A stretch of DNA of 64,000 nt from Runella sp. CRIBMP. Lineage in GTDB: Bacteria > Bacteroidota > Bacteroidia > Cytophagales > Spirosomataceae. The position numbers were made by a program, and so were the translations under genes. Below the pieces are notes generated by a model. It had not been told where the DNA came from. It worked only from the letters and a program-made list of their open reading frames with translations, and ran no database searches. The stretch spans positions 806,001 to 870,000 of the forward strand of contig NZ_JAAAKZ010000001.1 in the NCBI RefSeq assembly GCF_009905605.1, in the 5' to 3' direction. Each line of letters opens with the position of its first letter. The stretch's first letter is position 1. Shown one piece after another: positions 25,959 through 32,856 of the stretch.

Positions 25959-26156
25959 GCAGCCAACGTTAAGGGCTTTATGCAGGTTGGGAAATAGCAT
26001 TCTGCCTGCCAGTAACCAAAGTTGATAATTGCAATATAGTTGATGTTTTATTCAAATGTTCAATAGCGTTCCGTAGGCTGGAACCAAAGCTAAATAGTAG
26101 CACGAATATTGAGGTTTATTAAGTCTGCCCCACTTGCACAAAACCCCATGTTGAAC
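25959..26156 (-). other. attC-like recombination site upstream of the TfoX-like gene
   Basis: On the minus strand this 198-base stretch begins GTTCAAC (fits RYYYAAC), continues ATGGGGTTTTGTGCAAGTGG, and ends AACGTTGGCTGC. The start aligns to the reverse complement of the end over about 25 bases (AAC, GGG, TTTTGCA, GTTGGG blocks), the long-arm pairing expected of a folded attC. It shares the central GGGCAGAC and TGCTACTATT motifs with 25138-25280. Confidence 0.6.
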
Positions 26157-26288
26157 AAAACCTTCGGTAGCTATATCGTCACAAAAGGCTTAATTTTAAG
26201 GCCAATTTAAACTTAAAATTGAGCATGACAAAAAAAGAATTCTGATGAGCTACGTGAGAACAAGCTTATCAATCGTGCCGGCCGAGAA

Positions 26289-27179
26289 GTGCCCGGCTTT
26301 CAAGAATTAATCCACCGTTTTGAGCGCAGTATTTCGATACTCGGCCGCAGCCCAAGTACTTTCAAAAACTATTCCATGCATATTACGGCCATCGCGCTGC
26401 ATTATGGCAAAATCCCCACCGAACTCGATCAAGAGCAGGTCCATGAGTACCTTTACATGCTCCAACAGCGGAGCATAACCCCCTCCCAAACTTATTTCAA
26501 GCATACAGTTTATGGTCTTCGATTTCTGTTAAAGAGCGAAGGACGTCCTTACAGCTATCTTCATTTACCTGCCATACAGAAAGAGCAAAAATTGCCTGTT
26601 GTGCTGAGTAAACAGGAAGTCTGGGCGATGCTAAAAGCTTGTACTTTGCTCAAACACAAGGTGCTAATCGGTCTGTTGTACGGTTGCGGGCTTCGTTGTT
26701 TGGAGGTGCGAAGTGTACGCTTGGCTGACATGGACTTTGACCGTAAGCAATTAAAAGTAGTGCAAGGCAAAGGTAAAAAAGACCGCTATGTGCCCCTATC
26801 TGAGCATCTTATTCGCGGACTCAAGAGTTATATTTCAGCCGAAAAGCCGCAAGGTTATTTGTTTGGAGGCGTTGCTATCGTTGACCGTGCAGGCGGTGAC
26901 TTTGATTCTCGTTACAGCCAAAAAGGGGTACAATGGGCTGTGAAAGAAGCCGCCAAACGAGCAGGTATCATCAAGGACGTCCATGTACACACGCTGAGGC
27001 ATACTTGCGCCACCCATCTGCTGGAAGATGGCATGGATATAATCAGTGTCAAGAATTTTCTGGGACATGAGAACATCGAGACCACTATGCTATATCTTCA
27101 TGTGGCGCAGTTGCAAACCAAACCCGTTTTTAGCCCACTTGACACGTTGTTTTCGCAGTGCAGCCTGTTTGGGAAGTAG
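26289..27179 (+). CDS. Tyrosine recombinase of the IS91-type element
   Basis: 296 residues with a SAM-like N-terminal domain (about 5-85) and a full catalytic domain. Catalytic residues are visible: Arg136 (CGLRCLEV), Lys in QGKGKKDR (about 161-164), HTLRH at 234-238, His260 (LGHENIETT) and Tyr269. The start is GTG at 26289; the frame is open back to 26229 with no ATG. The last 22 bases overlap the transposase gene, so translation is probably coupled. It resembles XerC/D-type enzymes more than integron IntI: I see no IntI-specific insert. Confidence 0.88.
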   Translation: MPGFQELIHRFERSISILGRSPSTFKNYSMHITAIALHYGKIPTELDQEQVHEYLYMLQQRSITPSQTYFKHTVYGLRFLLKSEGRPYSYLHLPAIQKEQKLPVVLSKQEVWAMLKACTLLKHKVLIGLLYGCGLRCLEVRSVRLADMDFDRKQLKVVQGKGKKDRYVPLSEHLIRGLKSYISAEKPQGYLFGGVAIVDRAGGDFDSRYSQKGVQWAVKEAAKRAGIIKDVHVHTLRHTCATHLLEDGMDIISVKNFLGHENIETTMLYLHVAQLQTKPVFSPLDTLFSQCSLFGK

Positions 27180-28270
27180 CCCATGTGCTGGGTCGGCTGG
27201 GCGATGGCATTGAAGATTTGGGGTTAAATAGTTGGCAACTGCGCACCTTGCGAGCGATACAGCATTGCAGGACTTCGGTTATGGGTGGCCATATTGATGC
27301 GTGTGATGCCTGCGGCTACATTACTATCAGTTACAATTCATGCCGCAACCGCCACTGCCCCAAGTGCCAAGGCCACAAGCGAGAAGAATGGATACAGGCA
27401 CGGGAGGCAGATTTATTGCCGGTACCGTACTTCCATGTGGTATTTACATTACCCTCGGAGTTGAATGCATTGGCACTTCACCAGCCCAAAGCGGTTTATG
27501 ATTCGTTGTTTGGGGCTGCTTGGCAAACCTTGGAAACGTTTGGCAGGAATAAGGGTTTGCAGATGGGCATGATTGCGGTGCTGCATACATGGGGCCAGAA
27601 CTTGAGCTTACACCCACACCTGCATTGCATCGTTCCAGGCGGTGGTGTAGATGCCAAGGGCAGTTGGCACAACCTGCGAGCGGATGGTAAGTTTTTGTTT
27701 GCCGTGAAGGCATTGGGTAAAGTATTCCGTGCAAAGTATGTAAAGATTTTGGGGGAGAAATTGAAGTTAGAAAAACCACTCAGAAAATCTCTTTTTGAGA
27801 AGAACTGGATAGTCTATGCCAAGCGACCATTTGGTTCACCCAAGTCGGTGGTGGAGTATCTGGGAAGGTACACGCACAAAATCGCCATCAGCAACCATCG
27901 CATACAGCATGTGGATGAAGAAAGTGTTAGTTTTTCCTACAAAGATTACCGTCAAAATGGTCTCAAAAAGTCCATGACATTGAGCCATCAGGAGTTTACC
28001 CGTCGTTTTGCTCAACATATACTACCCAAACGCTTCGTCAGAATACGGCATTTTGGGTTTTTGAGCAGTACGTGGAAGCGTGCAAAGTTCAAGAAGTTGC
28101 GGGAGCATTTTAAGCTAAAGCCGGCAGAGGCATCCGCACCTAAAACGCTGCTTAGAAAATGTCATTGTTGTGGCGAAGGGAATTTGGTCACCATAGCCAC
28201 TTTCGATGGACGTGGCCCCCCTGCTGAATACATGGGCGTTTGCCAAAGTGAAAGCAACCACAAAGGCTGA
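27158..28270 (+). CDS. IS91 family HUH transposase
   Basis: 370 residues, GTG start overlapping the recombinase gene. An N-terminal zinc-binding region has CDAC (49-52) and SCRNRHCPKCQ (61-71). The metal-binding HUH motif is HLH (154-156, in HPHLHCIVPGGG). Two tyrosines in VEYLGRYTHKIAISNHRI (Tyr234, Tyr238) are the candidates for nicking and joining. These enzymes move DNA by single-strand, rolling-circle transposition. The protein looks complete, so the element may be active. Confidence 0.92.
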   Translation: MQPVWEVAHVLGRLGDGIEDLGLNSWQLRTLRAIQHCRTSVMGGHIDACDACGYITISYNSCRNRHCPKCQGHKREEWIQAREADLLPVPYFHVVFTLPSELNALALHQPKAVYDSLFGAAWQTLETFGRNKGLQMGMIAVLHTWGQNLSLHPHLHCIVPGGGVDAKGSWHNLRADGKFLFAVKALGKVFRAKYVKILGEKLKLEKPLRKSLFEKNWIVYAKRPFGSPKSVVEYLGRYTHKIAISNHRIQHVDEESVSFSYKDYRQNGLKKSMTLSHQEFTRRFAQHILPKRFVRIRHFGFLSSTWKRAKFKKLREHFKLKPAEASAPKTLLRKCHCCGEGNLVTIATFDGRGPPAEYMGVCQSESNHKG

Positions 28271-28448
28271 TTTTGTGGGTAGGGGATTTTGTGCACAAAC
28301 TCTAAAAAAAACCATGAGAATGGCGCATAAGCAGCTGTAAAAGCAAAAAGCAGGTCTAAAACCTGCTCTGAAAGTAGTTGCCGGCTCGACGATAACTCCA
28401 TAATAAAAGAAAAAGGTTTGGTGAGCACTCACCGCTACCGAAGCTTTC

Positions 28449-28513
28449 GTTCAACATCGCCTTCATGGCTTGGCCTACGGCCACCACGAATGCTTAGTTA
28501 TTATCGGCTATTC
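28449..28513 (-). other. Compact attC-like site downstream of the propeller lipoprotein gene
   Basis: On the minus strand the site begins GAATAGCCGATAATAAC just after the gene's stop codon and ends GTTGAAC, a perfect GTTRRRY core. Between them is a 12-bp stem (TTCATGG and TGGCC paired with GGCCA and CCACGAA) with a 3-base loop and a two-base bulge. Its first 13 bases are the exact inverse of 29616-29628 on the gene's other side. Confidence 0.65.
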
Positions 28514-28524
28514 TTTTTTCGTCA

Positions 28525-29580
28525 TTATGATTTAAACTTTTCAAATGTCTTTCCACTAAATTTATATGCACCATTTTCGTGTGTCCCAAGCCAAAGGTCG
28601 CCATTGTTGTCTTTGTAAATACTGAATAAAGTAATGTCTTTTGAGTTGTCTTGAACGGTATAGTGTGTAATTTTTGTTCCATCATATTTCCAAACTCCAT
28701 CACAATAAGTTACAAACCACAAATTATTCTCGTTGTCTCTTACTGTTGAAAGATACTCATTTAGACCTCTTGTATTTTTTCCATCTAAACTGCCTATGCT
28801 TTCGTGTCTTGTATAAAACTTATTGCTTTTTAATGTTATACTGTCGTAAATACCATAACGTTTTTCGGTATTAAACCAAAACTCGCCATTTTTGTCTTCC
28901 GTAATTGAACGCACGCCATTTGCTCCCTCATTGCGAAATTCTGTCACATCTTCTTCTGTAATCCATTCGAATGATTTTCCATCGTAACGACATACTCCAA
29001 CTGGATTTGTGCCAAACCAAATGTTTCCTTTTATGTCTCTATATATGCTATAAACTTCAAATGGATTGTTAAGTTTAGGTGGCTTTGGAAGTGTCAATTC
29101 ATAAAAGGTATTTCCATCAAAGCGGTAAACTTTTTGTTTGGCTTGATAAGCATTTATTAGCCACAAATCTTTCGCTTCAAGTTTCCATTCATTACTTGGG
29201 GTTGCTATAATATTGGTAAATGATTTTCCATCAAACTTTGTTATTGTAGAATTTTGGTTCATACCTGTGAAATATATGTTGCCCGATTTATCTTCTTTTA
29301 TATCATCAACTCTATCGTTATATAAACCGTGTTTTGTTGTGTAATTTATCAAAGTTTTGCCGTCATATTTATACACTCCTGTTTTCCAACTACCAAACCA
29401 ATATGTATTTTTCTTGTCTTGGTAAATCACCATTATACTACTTCCAAGTTCTTTTACTGTGTCACCCGTTACAGTTATTTCTTTTAAAAGGACAGAATCG
29501 TTTTTCGAATTAGAAGTCTGCCCATTGCACGAAGTCAAAATGGGTATAATACTAAAAATTAAGAGTATTGTTAATTTCAT
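28525..29580 (-). CDS. Two-component-regulator-type beta-propeller lipoprotein
   Basis: 351 residues. The N-terminus is a lipoprotein signal (MKLTILLIFSIIPILTSC, lipobox LTSC). The rest is a repeated propeller of the two-component regulator type, each blade with a pattern like NIWFGTNPVGVCRYDGKSFEWIT, DLWLGTHENGAYKFSGKTF or NLWFVTYCDGVWKYDG. In hybrid regulators such propellers sense carbohydrates in the periplasm. Here there is no kinase part, so it is a free surface or periplasmic binding protein. It is AT-rich and flanked by exact 13-bp inverted repeats (28501-28513 and 29616-29628), as expected for a recombination cassette. Confidence 0.85.
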   Translation of the reverse strand: MKLTILLIFSIIPILTSCNGQTSNSKNDSVLLKEITVTGDTVKELGSSIMVIYQDKKNTYWFGSWKTGVYKYDGKTLINYTTKHGLYNDRVDDIKEDKSGNIYFTGMNQNSTITKFDGKSFTNIIATPSNEWKLEAKDLWLINAYQAKQKVYRFDGNTFYELTLPKPPKLNNPFEVYSIYRDIKGNIWFGTNPVGVCRYDGKSFEWITEEDVTEFRNEGANGVRSITEDKNGEFWFNTEKRYGIYDSITLKSNKFYTRHESIGSLDGKNTRGLNEYLSTVRDNENNLWFVTYCDGVWKYDGTKITHYTVQDNSKDITLFSIYKDNNGDLWLGTHENGAYKFSGKTFEKFKS

Positions 29581-29615
29581 CTCTGTTCGTTTATTGTTTA
29601 GTGCTGTCTGTTATA

Positions 29616-29714
29616 GAATAGCCGATAACTCTCAAATATGCGAAAGTTTTACGGCCCGCCGCAGCGGTCGTATTTTTTGTATTTATTTTAACTTTATTGA
29701 GTTTTTATTGTACT
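29616..29714 (-). repeat. Cassette core (29616-29628) joined to recipient block, copy B
   Basis: The first 13 bases (GAATAGCCGATAA) are the cassette-side core. From AAC at 29627 the sequence becomes the same block as 19944-20029 (GTTTTACGGCCCGC core, AT-rich tail). In the minus direction the block leads into the GTT core and then the propeller gene. Confidence 0.7.
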
Positions 29715-29830
29715 ATTCGAGTCGTGATTTTCATGTTGTCAATATCAGATGTAATGACCCAACAACTACTACAAAAGAGGAGGGGCAAAGGTAATATGTC
29801 ACATTTCAACCATATTTTCCTTAAGCAAGC

Positions 29831-29884
29831 TACCCGTTTTTATGCCATTCAACAAGCCGTATCATAAATAGTTATCAAACGGTA
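29831..29884. repeat. 55-bp dispersed repeat, copy 2
   Basis: Starts TACCCGTTTTTATGCC, ends TATCAAACGGTA; very close to the copy at 43339-43392. It lies 117 bases beyond recipient block B, just as copy 1 lies 93 bases beyond block A, so block and repeat may be parts of one larger element. It precedes the small antitoxin-like ORF by 58 bases. Confidence 0.8.
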
Positions 29885-29942
29885 GGTCGGTTGGGCAAGT
29901 GGTTGGCCGTGAGGAAAACAGCGAGGGTAAAGGTTGAATGCT

Positions 29943-30095
29943 ATGGAATTAATTGTTAAGCCAATAAACGAGGAGGAATGGCGTTTTGTGCAATCGGTCC
30001 TGAATCGGATGAAGATCACAAATGAATTGCGCGAAACAGACGTAAAAAAAACGTCGAAAGTATTCCCTAAAAGCGAGTATTGGCATAGCAAATAA
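29943..30095 (+). CDS. Small antitoxin-like protein (50 residues)
   Basis: Encodes MELIVKPINEEEWRFVQSV followed by LNRMKITNELRETDVKKTS and a basic tail ending in WHSK. A second, truncated copy exists at 23933-24076 with strong DNA similarity over about 90 bases. The pattern (short, charged, helical, ELxVKPxN start) fits a family of small Bacteroidota antitoxin-like proteins, but no toxin gene follows: the next gene is convergent. Low-to-moderate confidence that it is expressed; conservation between the copies favours a real protein. Confidence 0.5.
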   Translation: MELIVKPINEEEWRFVQSVLNRMKITNELRETDVKKTSKVFPKSEYWHSK

Positions 30096-30115
30096 ACGAT
30101 TAGAATTGGGGGTTA

Positions 30116-32110
30116 TTAATTGGCACACCCTCCAATTTTTGCCGTAAAATTTGTGCCAGCATTTGCTTCAAAACCCGGAGTGAAAGTAAGCGAATTTCCC
30201 GCTTTATAAGTAACTGTTGCCGGCGAGAATATTTTATTTCTTGCTGTAATTGTTGTATTGGCGATTTGCAAAGTACTGCTTGTAATGTTTGAAGTCAAAT
30301 TCAAAGCCGTAGACGGCGAACCAACCAAAACTAATGGCGTTGCTACCCGGTCTCGCTTGTAATCAGGTGTTTCACAGCCTACATAATAAGTTGTATTTTC
30401 AGTGGGGTTTACAACAACACTCGCTCCGACAGCAATCGGGAAACCTCCTTCGGCTACAGTGTACCAATTGGGTGTTGTAGCCACTGGGCAATTCGCTGAT
30501 AAAGTAAGTGGATTAGACACACAAACTTCGCTTTTGCTTGCTGCCACGCCCGTTGGAGGCGGTGGCCCTGCAAAATTAATATTTGCGTAAATACTTGATT
30601 TGATAGAAGGCTCACACTCAGCGTAAGTTACAAACTCAATGTTTTGGTACGACATAGGACTGGCAGGGTTCCGGCGTGCTATGTTGACATCGTAAGTGGT
30701 AGTTTTACATCCGTTTGCAGGAACTGCCGTTATCGTAGCAAGTTTAGTAATGGATGTACCGGTGGGTGAAGACCCAATTCCAGCAGTGCTCGTAATGGAT
30801 ACATCGTTTACAATGGATTCACCTATAAACCCAAAGCCGTAGTCTTTTATTTCGTTGGAGTTATTACATATTTTTACGCGAAAGTTTCCGCTCGTTCCTA
30901 ACGACACATTTGAAATCGTAACGGTTGGGGATGTACTGCCATTAATTTCTAATTTTGGCTTATCTCTCTGGTAGCCACCTTCATAGGGGCAAGAGGTTCT
31001 TGATTGAGCTTCATCCAATAAAAATATGGGCGTTCCGTAAGTTTTATCTTTGATGACTTTTATTCTAAAAGAATCACCCAAATCATTGTCTTGCAAAGTA
31101 TAAGAAATTGTGGTGCTTGAATTGTTGGTATTTGCTACCGATGCGCCCATCGTTTTTTTGGTTTTGAATTCATAACCTCCATCCACACCAGAACCTCCTA
31201 CTTTTACTACAAAACTAGCACCCACTCCCACTTCCAAAAAATGACTGACATCGTAGGTTGTGGTTTCGGAGATTGACTGCGTAATGGTTGTTGTATTGGG
31301 GCCACTATTACCTCCCGTAATTGTGAATGGAGGCACAAGCACTGGAGCTGCGGGGTCATTGATGTTGATGCTATCTTTTTTTAATACTTGGTCCCAAATT
31401 CGATTCTGGTTTAGGGCTTCACGTCTCATTTTTGGAGAGAAGCTCAGGTTATTGATGATGGATTGATTTTGAGCTATATCATACAATATGTCATTTTTAG
31501 AATAATAAAATGGCGTTGCCGAACCCGGAACTAAGCCAAAAATGATAGATGAATCCCTTACAACTTCAACAGTCGGGCCGGTTTTAATGGCGACTATTGG
31601 GAAAAGACCGTAGGCGACCGTAGATGAGTACCCCAAATAGATTGAGCCTTCATTGGCCCGAGCATTTCCTGGGGCAGTGGATATTGAATTTAAAATGGAG
31701 ACACAGTTTTGCCTACCGTTGGATTTCATTAAAGTTGAGCCTCCCCCTCCACTCAACGATGCCGTAACCGAAAACTCGTAATTTACGGATACAAACAGCC
31801 CCGCTGAGCCAGCTATTCCTAGCGTAAGATTCAATCGGCCATTGTTTGATTCATCGAGGGTTACAGATTCGCTCATGCTTCTACAGGCCTCTTGCAAAGT
31901 CTGAAAAGTTACACTGCTCATATCACCGGGTGGATTATGTAAAATCATTTGGGGAATGGCTGGTTCTCTGATATACCCTTTAATGGCCACCGGATTTGCT
32001 TGTGACGGAGTAATCAAAGGCCCCTCCACTACAAATGGAATTACGGCAATATACCTTTTGTATATTGGTGTATTAGACTGTTGGTCAAGTTGCCAAATGG
32101 GAAGATTCAA
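30116..32110 (-). CDS. Large secreted protein, C-terminal part with coathanger-stack-like domain
   Basis: 664 residues ending in a domain like that at the ends of the two giant proteins upstream (TSSTLQIANTTITARNKIFSPATVTYKAGNSLTFTPGFEANAGTNFTAKIGGC), annotated elsewhere as a '3-coathanger stack'. An Ig-like segment with GCETPDY-type Cys pairs precedes it. There is no signal peptide and no ATG: the frame is open from 32146 and the only nearby start is TTG at 32110, inside a long hairpin. The preceding ORF (32085-32711) has a signal peptide and overlaps this one by a +1 shift. I therefore infer a single gene, 32711 to 30116, broken by a frameshift near 32090-32146. Confidence 0.7.
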   Translation of the reverse strand: MNLPIWQLDQQSNTPIYKRYIAVIPFVVEGPLITPSQANPVAIKGYIREPAIPQMILHNPPGDMSSVTFQTLQEACRSMSESVTLDESNNGRLNLTLGIAGSAGLFVSVNYEFSVTASLSGGGGSTLMKSNGRQNCVSILNSISTAPGNARANEGSIYLGYSSTVAYGLFPIVAIKTGPTVEVVRDSSIIFGLVPGSATPFYYSKNDILYDIAQNQSIINNLSFSPKMRREALNQNRIWDQVLKKDSININDPAAPVLVPPFTITGGNSGPNTTTITQSISETTTYDVSHFLEVGVGASFVVKVGGSGVDGGYEFKTKKTMGASVANTNNSSTTISYTLQDNDLGDSFRIKVIKDKTYGTPIFLLDEAQSRTSCPYEGGYQRDKPKLEINGSTSPTVTISNVSLGTSGNFRVKICNNSNEIKDYGFGFIGESIVNDVSITSTAGIGSSPTGTSITKLATITAVPANGCKTTTYDVNIARRNPASPMSYQNIEFVTYAECEPSIKSSIYANINFAGPPPPTGVAASKSEVCVSNPLTLSANCPVATTPNWYTVAEGGFPIAVGASVVVNPTENTTYYVGCETPDYKRDRVATPLVLVGSPSTALNLTSNITSSTLQIANTTITARNKIFSPATVTYKAGNSLTFTPGFEANAGTNFTAKIGGCAN

Positions 32111-32711
32111 ATACGTACCAACTTTTGAATCTTCCCATTTGGAATGTTAAAGTGGTTGAATATTCAACCACTTTACGACCATCAGAACTTGGGGACTCAG
32201 AAGAAATTTGATCAAGATATTTGTAATTTTGTTGTATGCCATTTGGAGTATCTTCTTGCCCATAATACCCTTCGAAAGATGAGGCATCACCTAATGATGG
32301 GGAATACTGGTAGCTAAAACTCCGGGTTACTACAAAGGGTTCGAAGTTATTGTAATTGTTATTTTGACCTAGTTTTAACATAAATTTTAAATTTATGTTC
32401 AATGCTTCGCCAGACTTTGCTTTGAGGTATTTTTCCGTTGGGGTGTTATTCATAACCTGTTGAATCATCTCTACTTCAGAAAGATTATCCCCATTGTTAC
32501 CTGTGTAGCTGCTGCCCAAAGGAACAATGTGAATCCCCGAATTTGCTACATTACCATTGCTACCTGTAATATACAAAGTATCAACAGGAATGTCATTTTG
32601 TTGGAATAGCGTTGGGGCTGGTTTGATGGGGATTTTAATCTGCTGCCCGTGAGCAACTTGACAGAATACAACCAAGCAAAAAATGGCAATTTTTGTAAAA
32701 TAAATTCTCAT
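32085..32711 (-). CDS. Secreted protein, probable N-terminal part of the frameshifted gene
   Basis: 208 residues with a clear signal peptide (MRIYFTKIAIFCLVVFCQVAHG). The mature part is Asn/Gly/Ser-rich and beta-like (SGIHIVPLGSSYTGNNG, FEPFVVTRSFSYQYSPSLG) with no domain I know. It stops at 32085, inside a region of perfect palindromes, and the continuing coding signal switches to the next frame. Best read as the front of an approximately 870-residue protein; a short stand-alone secreted protein is the alternative. Confidence 0.65.
   Translation of the reverse strand: MRIYFTKIAIFCLVVFCQVAHGQQIKIPIKPAPTLFQQNDIPVDTLYITGSNGNVANSGIHIVPLGSSYTGNNGDNLSEVEMIQQVMNNTPTEKYLKAKSGEALNINLKFMLKLGQNNNYNNFEPFVVTRSFSYQYSPSLGDASSFEGYYGQEDTPNGIQQNYKYLDQISSESPSSDGRKVVEYSTTLTFQMGRFKSWYVFESSHLAT
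32093..32142. repeat. 19-bp perfect inverted repeat at the frame junction
   Basis: Arms 32093-32111 and 32124-32142 are perfect inverse complements with a 12-base spacer. They cover the end of one ORF and the beginning of the next. No T-run follows on either strand. Confidence 0.85.
32148..32175. repeat. 28-base perfect palindrome
   Basis: Half-site TAAAGTGGTTGAAT. It lies five bases from the 19-bp inverted repeat and inside the coding frame (KVVEYSTTL). Confidence 0.85.
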
Positions 32712-32856
32712 TGATGATAGTTTTTAGGATTAACTAAAGAATTCAAATTTGAGCCTCAAAATGCTGGGCACAGGGATATTTTCTTCGCCGAGATGTATAA
32801 AAAGCAGCGTTTTATTTACCAAACAATTTGAAAAATGATGAGTTTGGGGTACGGTT

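Larger units (their letters stand above)
26150..28455 (+). mobile_element. IS91-family element with accessory tyrosine recombinase
   Basis: Two overlapping genes, a phage-type integrase and an IS91-type HUH transposase, form the known Bacteroidota version of IS91. The unit is bounded by inverted 22-base ends (26150-26171 and 28434-28455, two mismatches; shared CTTCGGTAGC and GTTGAAC). IS91 elements usually lack terminal inverted repeats and insert next to GAAC or CAAG. GAAC does occur at both edges, so the exact limits are uncertain: the inverted ends may instead belong to a cassette that the IS entered. The 28271-28433 tail has two small hairpins (AGCAGGT, GGTGAG stems) that may be the replication terminus. 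Confidence 0.75.

Noticed and set aside
25931-26000. Longer start for the TfoX-like gene
   Set aside because: The extra 23 codons are part of the attC-like site and read NVGCNIINPT across its core; the ATG at 25931 fits domain start.
26289-27179. Possibility that the tyrosine recombinase is an integron integrase
   Set aside because: It overlaps and is fused in operon with the IS91 transposase, is oriented with the IS, and shows no IntI-specific extra segment; best read as part of the IS91 element.
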